NCBI GenBank assembly: GCA_964504985.1
Contig: CAZDFU010000023.1
Location: 1-13,384, forward strand
Reading direction: 5' to 3'
Length of the DNA stretch: 13,384 bases
Source: CAZDFU01 sp964504985
Lineage (GTDB): Bacteria > Patescibacteriota > Microgenomatia > Daviesbacterales > UBA10151
In this document: positions 7,328-13,384 of the stretch, one piece after another
How the letters are laid out: each line of letters begins with the position of its first letter
How positions within the stretch are numbered: position 1 is the first letter of the stretch
The notes under the pieces: model-generated
Seen by the model: the letters and a program-made list of their open reading frames with translations, nothing else
What the model was told of the DNA's origin: nothing
The model's database searches: none
Program-made: the position numbers and the translations under genes

Positions 7328-8845
7328 ATGATAAAACAGATTATCTTCCTTATTATTCTGGCAGTTGTTATTAGAAGTTTATTTATTTTCAGTGGAGCAA
7401 TTTCTTTTCATTATGATATGTCCAGGGATGCTTTTGAAGCACAGCAAATATGGAAAGATAAAAATTTAAAGATAATTGGTCCCCCAACCACATCTGATGG
7501 TTTATTCAGCGGTGTTTTCTATTACTACCTCCTGGCCATGCCTTATGGGGTCAGCAGTGGCGATCCAACTGTTGCAGCAGCTTTTTTAGCAGTGCTTAAT
7601 TCACTTGCCATTATTCCTTTATTCTTTTTAGCAAAAGATCTTTTTAAATCTAAAAGTTGGGCTTTTTTGGCAGGGTTAATCTATGCTGTTTCCTTTGAAG
7701 CAGTGCAATATGGTCCGTGGCTATCAAACCCCGGGCCTGCAGTGTTTACCATGGCCATGTTCTTTTATTCCTTAAGGCTTTGGCAAAAAGGAAATAACCG
7801 GGGTTTACCTCTAGCGGTAATTTTTGCTGCTCTTTCTGCTCAACTTGAGTTTTTTCTTCTGTTTTTGTTTGTTGTGATTATTGCCTTTAAATTTCTGTTT
7901 AAGCTCCGTACAAGTATAAAACATTTAATTATCTCAATTATCCTGTCTGTTATTCTCTTGAGCACATTTATTATTTCCACCTTTAAATTTAATACTTTTA
8001 CCCAGACAATTACTGCTTTTTTTAGGTTGTTCCAAAATATAGAATTCAGTTTCAGGATAAAGTTTACCGATCTTTTGTCAATCTATACAAATAGATTTGC
8101 AGACTTATTTATTAATAACTTTTTTCCAAACAGCGTATTTATAGGCGGGTTATTGGGCTTTAGTGTTTTATTTATTTTGCTTTTCAGGCAGAAAATAAAT
8201 ATAAGTGGATATAAATTTATTTTATTCTGCTTGCTTTCAAACCTGCCTATTTTTATAGGCGGTGGACAAAATGCTACATATACAATGGTAGGAATGTCTA
8301 TACCAGCAATATTGGGGATATGTGCTCTTTTGCAAAATATTTCTAAATTAAGTTATAAATGGACACTAGCAATAATCGTCTTAATTTTATTGTCAAATAT
8401 TTATATGACTTATAAACTCCGCTCAGAGGGTCAGGTGGCACTGGTTATTCCCAAAGATATGATTTTGAAAAATCAACTTAGTATAGTTGATAAAACTTAT
8501 GAGGTTGCAGATGGAAAGCCTTTTTCAATAAACAGTTTAACATTGCCTTTGTGGACTAATACGACCTGGGCTTATCTTTACTCCTGGTATGGTCAAAAAA
8601 AATATGGTTACTTGCCTGAGTTTACAGGACATAACCAGGTGGGGTTATTAGGAGCAGAAACCTTAAGAAAAGTTGATAATCCCGCTGATAAATCTTTTTT
8701 CATAATTGAACCTCATGTGGGAATTCCTCCTGAAATATATAATTTAGAAATAGGGGCAGAAGATGCTAAAACTAAAATGATTGAGCAAATCTCTTATGGC
8801 GACTTAAAACTACAAATCCGGAAGCCCCTAATAAACAATGAATGA
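7328..8845 (+). CDS. GT-C family membrane glycosyltransferase, paralogue B
   Basis: This 505-residue multi-pass protein has the same plan as the protein at 4078-5556. The N-terminal helix (3-22) is followed by the outer loop FHYDMSRDAFEAQQIW (27-42), with Asp30 and Asp34 as candidate catalytic acids. Next come LKIIGPPTT (47-55), GLFSGVFYYYLLA (58-70) and GDP (78-80). About ten further helices follow. The soluble C-terminal part (about 365-505) contains WAYLYSWYG and QKKYGYLP, a block shared with the next gene. GT-C enzymes take a sugar from a polyprenyl-phosphate carrier on the outer face of the membrane; the sugar and acceptor are unknown. A predicted promoter lies directly upstream. Its 3' end overlaps the next start by eight bases. 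Confidence 0.83.
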   Translation: MIKQIIFLIILAVVIRSLFIFSGAISFHYDMSRDAFEAQQIWKDKNLKIIGPPTTSDGLFSGVFYYYLLAMPYGVSSGDPTVAAAFLAVLNSLAIIPLFFLAKDLFKSKSWAFLAGLIYAVSFEAVQYGPWLSNPGPAVFTMAMFFYSLRLWQKGNNRGLPLAVIFAALSAQLEFFLLFLFVVIIAFKFLFKLRTSIKHLIISIILSVILLSTFIISTFKFNTFTQTITAFFRLFQNIEFSFRIKFTDLLSIYTNRFADLFINNFFPNSVFIGGLLGFSVLFILLFRQKINISGYKFILFCLLSNLPIFIGGGQNATYTMVGMSIPAILGICALLQNISKLSYKWTLAIIVLILLSNIYMTYKLRSEGQVALVIPKDMILKNQLSIVDKTYEVADGKPFSINSLTLPLWTNTTWAYLYSWYGQKKYGYLPEFTGHNQVGLLGAETLRKVDNPADKSFFIIEPHVGIPPEIYNLEIGAEDAKTKMIEQISYGDLKLQIRKPLINNE

Positions 8846-10388
8846 GACAAAGACTATTTTAATAATTCTTGCTATTGGTTTAATATTCCGGCTTTTTCTT
8901 ACCTCAAATGGTAATTTTCTATTTAATATGGATAATGCCAGAGATATGGTTGATGTAAGAGAGATGGTAGTTTTGCCAAAACTAAGGCTAACTGGTCCAA
9001 CATCAGCAATAGAAGGGTTTTTTAATGGCCCTTTTTGGTATTATCTTCTGGCTATCCCTTTTGTTTTATCTGGCGGAGATCCATACGCTTCTATTATTAT
9101 GGAAATTATCCTTTGGGCAATTGGTGGATTCTTTCTCCTAAAATTGATAAGCAGGCGGGGTAGATGGTTGATATTGCCCATAGGAGCCTTATGGGTAGCA
9201 TCAGATTATGTAGTTTTAACCAATCTCTATGCTTTTAATCCAAATCCAGTTATTCTTTTAACACCTCTTTTTATCTATCTTCTGGATAAATATTTAAAGA
9301 CTGGAAAAGTAATATACGGTATTTTAACTGGATTTTTAGCAGGATTATTTTTCAATTTTGAGATGAATATAGGGGTATTTATGCCTTTGATTATTTTAAC
9401 AAGCATTATTTTAACAGGAAAACTTAGGCTTTTAAAAAGTCCTGGGTTTTGGTTAGCTGGAGCGGGTTTTATTTTAACTTTGCTGCCTCAAGTGATTTTT
9501 GATTTTAAACATCAATTTATAATGAGTAAATCGGTTTTAATTTTTTTAGCTAATACTAATCAAATAGGCTTCAATATTTTCTCAAGAATTCAAGTTATTT
9601 CTTCAACATTTTTTAATTCTTTTTCTCCGGTTTTGATGAATCATAAAATATTTTCATTAGTAATCCTAGGACTTTTCATTTCTATATTTTCTAAAAAATG
9701 GAAATTAATAAAAGAAGATCAGCTTATCGTTGTTTGCCTGACAATTATTTTTGTTCCTTTCATTGGATATTTATTTTTGCCTGTGACAGTTAATGCTTGG
9801 CATTTGGGGGCAGAAATGGCTGCTGCAATACTTGTGATAGGGTTTTTATTAAAAGAAATTTGGGTTTTCAACATTTTTGGAAAGATTGTTTGTCACCTGC
9901 TCTCTTTTTTAATTATTATCTTTGCTTTAACAAATATAGCAAACTTTTTTATTAAAGATTTTGGTAAAACTAACATGGATCCTTCACTTTTCAAAAATGA
10001 AATAGCTGCAATTGATTTTGTATATAAATATGCAAATGGAAAAAACTTTAAAGTTTATACATACCTTCCTTCAGTAATAGACTACCCTTACCAGTATTTA
10101 ATCTGGTGGCATGGGTTAAAAAAATATGGTTATCTGCCAATAGATTATGCTTACCAGCCGGATAAATTTGAATATATTTCCAATAAAAAAAGATTTTCAG
10201 CAACAGAGCAGGATTTGAAAAAAAGAGAAAACTCAAACTTGGTATTTTTAATTAAAGAACCAAATAGAAATTCTACCCTTTATGGTTGGGAAGGTGATTT
10301 AATTAAATATAATTGGGAAAGTATTGAAAAGCAAATGATGGGACAGATAGAAGTTGAGGTAAGAAAAGAGACAAAAATCCCTAACTAA
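8838..10388 (+). CDS. GT-C family membrane glycosyltransferase, paralogue C
   Basis: This 516-residue multi-pass protein begins inside the end of paralogue B. The ATG at 8838 and the previous TGA at 8843-8845 share the octamer ATGAATGA, and there is no ribosome site in the usual window, so translation by reinitiation is likely. The first loop reads FNMDNARDMVDVREM (29-43), with Asp32 and Asp36 at the conserved positions. LRLTGP (49-54), GFFNGPFWYYLLA (60-72) and GGDP (79-82) follow. The C-terminal soluble domain includes AIDFVYKYANGKNF and WWHGLKKYGYLP, matching paralogue B. The pair probably arose by tandem duplication, although they have diverged strongly elsewhere. Different sugars or acceptors for the two are plausible but cannot be shown. 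The stop lies inside the end of the convergent tsaE gene (8-base overlap). Confidence 0.83.
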   Translation: MNETKTILIILAIGLIFRLFLTSNGNFLFNMDNARDMVDVREMVVLPKLRLTGPTSAIEGFFNGPFWYYLLAIPFVLSGGDPYASIIMEIILWAIGGFFLLKLISRRGRWLILPIGALWVASDYVVLTNLYAFNPNPVILLTPLFIYLLDKYLKTGKVIYGILTGFLAGLFFNFEMNIGVFMPLIILTSIILTGKLRLLKSPGFWLAGAGFILTLLPQVIFDFKHQFIMSKSVLIFLANTNQIGFNIFSRIQVISSTFFNSFSPVLMNHKIFSLVILGLFISIFSKKWKLIKEDQLIVVCLTIIFVPFIGYLFLPVTVNAWHLGAEMAAAILVIGFLLKEIWVFNIFGKIVCHLLSFLIIIFALTNIANFFIKDFGKTNMDPSLFKNEIAAIDFVYKYANGKNFKVYTYLPSVIDYPYQYLIWWHGLKKYGYLPIDYAYQPDKFEYISNKKRFSATEQDLKKRENSNLVFLIKEPNRNSTLYGWEGDLIKYNWESIEKQMMGQIEVEVRKETKIPN

Positions 10389-10797
10389 AGGTAAGTTTGC
10401 GCTCTGTGTTGTTTGTAATCTCCAGTTTTATCCTTAGGGTATTTTTAGGTAAAATTTCCTTTATTTTTTCTGCCCATTCAATCAAAACTATAGCATTAGG
10501 GTTTTGTAATAATTCTTCAAGCCCTAATGATTCAAACTGGTTAGGATTATCCAGCCGGTAAAGGTCAATATGGTAGAGTATTTTTTTAGTCTTTGGGATT
10601 TTGTGTTGTCTGATTAAAACAAAAGTAGGAGAGATTATTTTTTCTTTAATCCCCAAGCCTTTTGCAAGGCCTTGAACAAAGGTAGTTTTACCAGAGCCTA
10701 ATTCCCCGCTTAATGCTATTATTCCACGGAAATCCTTGGCAAGTTTTCTTGCCAGATCCCTGGTTTCTTTTTCAGAATGTGTTGTATACTCTTTCAT
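10381..10797 (-). CDS. tsaE: tRNA threonylcarbamoyladenosine biosynthesis ATPase TsaE
   Basis: TsaE is the small P-loop ATPase that works with TsaB and TsaD to make the t6A modification at position 37 of ANN-decoding tRNAs. The 138-residue product has the usual size. The Walker A loop is GELGSGKTTF (31-40), followed by ISPTFVLIRQH (55-65), the Asp-containing HIDLYRLD (76-83), GLEELL (92-97) and IEWAEK (106-111), all typical of the family. The ATG overlaps the TGA of the lamin-tail gene as ATGA. A GGAAG sequence nine bases upstream is one of the few plausible ribosome sites in the window. It ends an operon of envelope and division genes, which makes no obvious functional sense and may only reflect shared transcription. 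tsaB and tsaD are not in the window. Confidence 0.95.
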   Translation of the reverse strand: MKEYTTHSEKETRDLARKLAKDFRGIIALSGELGSGKTTFVQGLAKGLGIKEKIISPTFVLIRQHKIPKTKKILYHIDLYRLDNPNQFESLGLEELLQNPNAIVLIEWAEKIKEILPKNTLRIKLEITNNTERKLTFS

Positions 10798-11954
10798 GAT
10801 TTTTTCTTCCGTAAGTATATATAGAAAATTGAGCTAAATCCAGAAATTAGCAAAAATATTCCTGCAATTTGGGGAAAATTAATCTGCTTTTGTGATTTCA
10901 CTTCAGAATTAGGAGTAGATGAAGGTGGTGCAGATTCTGTTTTAATACCAGCAACAGAGGCAATTTTGTAAATTGATTCTTCCTGGTTGTCTGCTTTGCT
11001 GGAAGGAGCAGTTTTGCTGGTAACAGAAAGGGCGGGACTGGTTACAGGAGAAGGCTTTGGTGTTAAGTTGTTACTCGTATTGCTCTGATTATTGCTTGTT
11101 GTTGAGGTGATTTTGATTGTCACTTCATTACTCCAAATTGGTCCTGATCCAGACTGATTATATCTGCCAACTTTAAATATGTACTCTCCCGTACCGCTAA
11201 ACCCTGAGTCTTCACTGTCTGGCATTACTTCTAAATTGCCTGACCAATTTCCTGAAGAGTTTGTAGTGATTTTATATTGATCAGAAAAGGTGGAACCATT
11301 TTTTATCCATGCAGATCCTACTTTTGTCAGCCCAAAATAATTTGCTGAATCAGATTTTTTAAAAGCACCTTTTAGATAAAAAATAGTACTGGGATTATCA
11401 GTTAAAGTTAAATCTAAAGTTACATCAAAGGATTGATCAGAATTAATTTGAGAGAGGCTATTTGAGATGGTAAAAGAAGAGATGGGTGATGGACTAGGTG
11501 AAGGAGCTGGGGTGGGGGAAGATGGTGAACCATTGGTGGAGTTTCTGGAAATGGAAGCGAGTGCAGCCCAACTTCCGCCATCTGGACTTCGTCCGATAGA
11601 TTTGTCTATGCCAGGATCAGAGTTGTATGGGACGTTATCTACAAGAGTTCCTGAAGAATCTTTTAAGTAAATGCTATCTTTGCCGTTATTTAAACGGTCA
11701 CTCACATCAAATGTCAAAAATCCATTTGCTGTGATTGTTCCTGAAAGAGGCTTCATAGTAGAAGTGCTGTCTACCAGTGTCCAACCAGATAAATCTATGC
11801 TGTTTGAGGTTGGATTATAAATTTCAATCCAATCTTCACCGTTAGATGGGTGAGGCAGAAATTCATTTAATAAAACATCTGAAGCAAAAACAAACTCTGC
11901 CCCAAAAAAGAGGAATAAAATAGTAAGAATTAAATTTACTATAAAATATGCCAA
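10794..11954 (-). CDS. Secreted, membrane-anchored lamin-tail-domain surface protein
   Basis: This 386-residue protein has a signal peptide (1-24, cleavage likely after VFA). A lamin tail domain (about 26-137) is marked by LLNEFLPHPSNGEDWIEIYN, SGWTLVD (56-62) and the GRSPDGGSW motif (121-129). A Pro/Ser linker (PTPAPSPSPSP, 147-157) precedes a second Ig-like beta domain (about 160-283). A Ser/Thr/Asn/Pro-rich stalk (284-357) leads to a C-terminal membrane helix (about 362-381) ending RKKKS. There is no LPxTG motif. It is probably displayed on the outer face of the membrane, tethered at its C-terminus. Bacterial lamin tail domains are thought to bind surface partners or DNA, but the ligand is unknown here. 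The TTG start at 11954 lies inside the end of the M23 gene (16-base overlap), and no other start codon would keep the full signal peptide. The stop overlaps the tsaE ATG. Confidence 0.85.
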   Translation of the reverse strand: MAYFIVNLILTILFLFFGAEFVFASDVLLNEFLPHPSNGEDWIEIYNPTSNSIDLSGWTLVDSTSTMKPLSGTITANGFLTFDVSDRLNNGKDSIYLKDSSGTLVDNVPYNSDPGIDKSIGRSPDGGSWAALASISRNSTNGSPSSPTPAPSPSPSPISSFTISNSLSQINSDQSFDVTLDLTLTDNPSTIFYLKGAFKKSDSANYFGLTKVGSAWIKNGSTFSDQYKITTNSSGNWSGNLEVMPDSEDSGFSGTGEYIFKVGRYNQSGSGPIWSNEVTIKITSTTSNNQSNTSNNLTPKPSPVTSPALSVTSKTAPSSKADNQEESIYKIASVAGIKTESAPPSSTPNSEVKSQKQINFPQIAGIFLLISGFSSIFYIYLRKKKS

Positions 11955-13102
11955 TACAAAGTAACTATACCATTTTCATGGTCCACAACCACCCCTTTAC
12001 CTATAGAAGATCCTCCTGGAATATTACTATTACAAGGCGCTGAGACAGAGTAGGCAACGCCTTTTTCAGATGCCAGAATTGCCCTTCCTACCCCTTCATA
12101 TCTTTTTGGTGCAATATCTAACCCTGTATGAGTTCCTAGGAAATATACCTCTCCAAATTCTGTAGTGATGGTGGTTTCATCAGGGTATCCCCGGAGCGGG
12201 GAGCCAAGTTTGCCATTATCCAAAAAGTTATGCGGGTTAGTCCTTGTACCTACCACTTTTCCTCCCTCTACTTTGGCATTTTCATAAACTTCATAATGTA
12301 AGTGAGGGCCGGTAGAACAGCCTGTTGAGCCCATGGCTGCAATGCTGTCGCCTTTGTTAACAGGACCTATTTTTGCTCCAATATTCCCTAAAGCTGAGGT
12401 AATAGATGTAATGTCTGCCCTAAGCCTTGCTATTTCTTGCTGGTATCTGGCTTCATCATTTTGGGTGACCAATAAAAGTTCATCCTTATCTTTTTTTTGC
12501 TGTGCCAGCTGAGTTTTATAAACTTCCAAATCCTTATATAACTTTTCTGCAGCAGTCTGTCTTACCTGTTTATCCTGTTTTTGGTCATTGTAAGCAAGTT
12601 TTGTTGCTTGCAGCTCATATAATTTTTTCTTGTCATATGCTTGGGCAACCTGGATGTATTTTAATCTTCCCACCAGATCGGCAAAACCGTGAGAAGAAAA
12701 TAATAGATTGAAACTTGAGACAGTATTGCTGTACTTATATGTTTGGACAATCCTCCTGAGCAGGAGTTCAGATAAAGAATCTAAAGATATAGAGATTCTG
12801 TCAATACGGGTTGAGAGCTCTGAAATTTCTCTTTTGAGCTTTTCTATTTTTAGATTTGTTTCCTCAATTTTTAAAAGGGTTACTTTAGTTTGACCATCAA
12901 TCAATGCCAGTTGTGATTTTAAAGTTTTCTCCTTCTTTTGAGCATCTTTTAAAATGCTTTCCAATTTTTCAATCTCAGCTTGTTTTTCTTGTAATTTCTG
13001 GGTAAGGTCTTCAGAAGATTCAGCAAAGCTAGGTGTTATAGAGGATAGAAAGAATAAAAGTACAAGAGTGAAAGCTAAGAGTTTTAGTAATAATTTTTTC
13101 AT
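11939..13102 (-). CDS. Secreted PcsB/EnvC-like coiled-coil M23 endopeptidase with circularly permuted catalytic domain
   Basis: This is a 387-residue exported peptidoglycan hydrolase candidate. The signal peptide is 1-27 (cleavage after SFA). A long coiled coil (about 29-235) includes a PcsB/CwlO-like helical segment, LLLRRIVQTYKYSN (113-126) and SSHGFADLVGRLKYI (136-150). The C-terminal 145 residues carry all lysostaphin-type M23 motifs in rotated order. First comes the normal C-terminal half, VNKGDSIAAMGSTG (248-261), GPHLHYEV (265-272) and NP (289-290). Then comes the normal N-terminal half, TTEFG (313-317), THTGLDIAP (324-332) and GKGVVVDHENGIVTLYWH (368-385). The chain ends at 387. Inferred zinc ligands are H325, D329 and H269; H267 and H385 are the catalytic histidines. 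C262 and C357 may form a disulfide. The ftsX gene ends 12 bases upstream, as expected for a hydrolase switched on by FtsEX at division. Substrate and activity are inferred from the family. Confidence 0.88.
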   Translation of the reverse strand: MKKLLLKLLAFTLVLLFFLSSITPSFAESSEDLTQKLQEKQAEIEKLESILKDAQKKEKTLKSQLALIDGQTKVTLLKIEETNLKIEKLKREISELSTRIDRISISLDSLSELLLRRIVQTYKYSNTVSSFNLLFSSHGFADLVGRLKYIQVAQAYDKKKLYELQATKLAYNDQKQDKQVRQTAAEKLYKDLEVYKTQLAQQKKDKDELLLVTQNDEARYQQEIARLRADITSITSALGNIGAKIGPVNKGDSIAAMGSTGCSTGPHLHYEVYENAKVEGGKVVGTRTNPHNFLDNGKLGSPLRGYPDETTITTEFGEVYFLGTHTGLDIAPKRYEGVGRAILASEKGVAYSVSAPCNSNIPGGSSIGKGVVVDHENGIVTLYWHIL

Positions 13103-13110
13103 CTCCTTTA
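13103..13110 (-). promoter_or_regulatory. Shine-Dalgarno-like TAAAGGAG abutting the M23 start
   Basis: The minus strand reads TAAAGGAG and then ATG with no spacer. The match to anti-Shine-Dalgarno is strong, but the spacing is far below the usual 5-9 bases. No alternative start lies at a normal distance downstream, so the ATG at 13102 is kept. It is required for the signal peptide. Confidence 0.4.
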
Positions 13111-13114
13111 GCCA

Positions 13115-13384
13115 TTAAATTTTCAAGTAACGCTTGACTGCTCCAAAAGACCCTATTCCTCCAATGATTAAAGCAACCAAAGTAACTGATATAAGAAGAA
13201 TTAACATAAATAAGGGATTAACAGGCAGCATGTTTACTTCTCCTAAATATCCTTTAAGCCAGGGGGTAAAATACCAGAGCAGACCGTAGCTGACTACCCA
13301 AGCTGAGATGGCGCCGGCCACTCCATAAAATATCCCTTCAAGGATAAAAGGAGTTCTGATAAAAGAGGGAGAAGCCCCAAGCAG
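13115..13384 (-). CDS. ftsX: Cell division protein FtsX, C-terminal part (5' truncated by window edge)
   Basis: FtsX is the membrane subunit of the FtsEX ABC-type complex, which couples the division ring to peptidoglycan hydrolases outside the cell. The frame is open to the window edge and 89 residues are visible, so the GTG at 13321 is an internal Val and not a start. The visible part begins LLGASPSFIRTPFILEGIFY and continues GVAGAIS. This matches the conserved loop before the third FtsX helix (GAxxxFIRxPFxxEG). A helix (GAISAWVVSYGLLWYF), a short extracytoplasmic loop and the last helix (LFMLILLISVTLVALIIGGIGSF) follow, and the protein ends KRYLKI. The next gene is a coiled-coil M23 protein, which fits the ftsEX-pcsB/envC arrangement known elsewhere. 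ftsE should lie just outside the window on this strand. Confidence 0.92.
   Translation of the reverse strand: MLGASPSFIRTPFILEGIFYGVAGAISAWVVSYGLLWYFTPWLKGYLGEVNMLPVNPLFMLILLISVTLVALIIGGIGSFGAVKRYLKI

Noticed and set aside
11467..11670. Plus-strand open frame over the Pro/Ser linker
   Set aside because: It is the complement of low-complexity Pro/Ser codons in the lamin-tail gene, which gives Gly/Glu-rich nonsense.
11939..12383. M23 gene read as a normal peptidase truncated by a frameshift at its 3' end
   Set aside because: The part that should follow the YxH loop is not in another frame downstream, where a clear signal peptide and lamin tail domain begin. It is found intact upstream, before the HxxxD half. 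Rotation explains the data; a frameshift does not.
13115..13321. A separate small two-helix membrane protein starting with GTG at 13321
   Set aside because: The frame is open to the window end and the upstream residues match the FtsX loop, so it is the C-terminus of FtsX.
1..13384. CRISPR array, tRNA or rRNA genes, insertion sequences, prophage or defence system
   Set aside because: No regularly spaced repeats, cloverleaf-like segments, transposase or phage genes, or terminal inverted repeats were seen. Almost every base is accounted for by the listed genes.

Overview
The window is an AT-rich, extremely compact piece of a bacterial chromosome. It encodes twelve proteins, ten complete and one truncated at each end (SecA and FtsX). 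Only about 120 bases lie between the open reading frames, and the longest gap is 62 bases. I suspect a member of the Candidatus Patescibacteria (Candidate Phyla Radiation), perhaps the Microgenomates side. The reasons are the packing, the near absence of Shine-Dalgarno sequences, the stacked GT-C membrane glycosyltransferases, the lamin-tail surface protein, and a CofE/FolC2-type ligase in place of an obvious FolC. TGA is used as a stop (positions 8843-8845 and 10794-10796), which argues against the code-25 lineages Gracilibacteria and Absconditabacteria. This placement is an inference from gene content, not a phylogeny.

Layout. At 1-446 (+) is the C-terminal end of SecA with its zinc-binding tail. 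At 443-5556 (-) is a three-gene operon read right to left: a GT-C glycosyltransferase, a YfhO-family membrane protein, and a soluble GAF-histidine kinase. At 5579-6334 (+) is a CofE/FolC2-like gamma-glutamyl ligase, divergent from that operon. At 6345-7265 (-) is a GalE-type nucleotide-sugar epimerase. At 7328-10388 (+) are two overlapping GT-C genes, paralogous to each other and to the one at 4078-5556. At 10381-13384 (-) is a tightly coupled cell-envelope/division operon: ftsX (partial), a PcsB/EnvC-like M23 peptidase, a lamin-tail-domain surface protein, and tsaE.

How the genes may work together. The centre looks like a surface-glycan region: GalE would supply an epimerised sugar nucleotide, and three GT-C enzymes plus YfhO would move lipid-linked sugars onto an extracytoplasmic acceptor. 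The right-hand operon looks like a divisome module in which FtsX controls a secreted coiled-coil peptidoglycan hydrolase.

The most striking observation is that the M23 catalytic domain of this hydrolase is circularly permuted. The HxH half (H267, H269) precedes the HxxxD half (H325, D329), and the chain ends two residues after the YxH histidine (H385). All expected active-site residues are present, but the canonical order is rotated. A second pattern is that all four divergent starts have promoter-like -10 elements only 7-9 bases upstream of ATG, so leaderless transcription may be common here.
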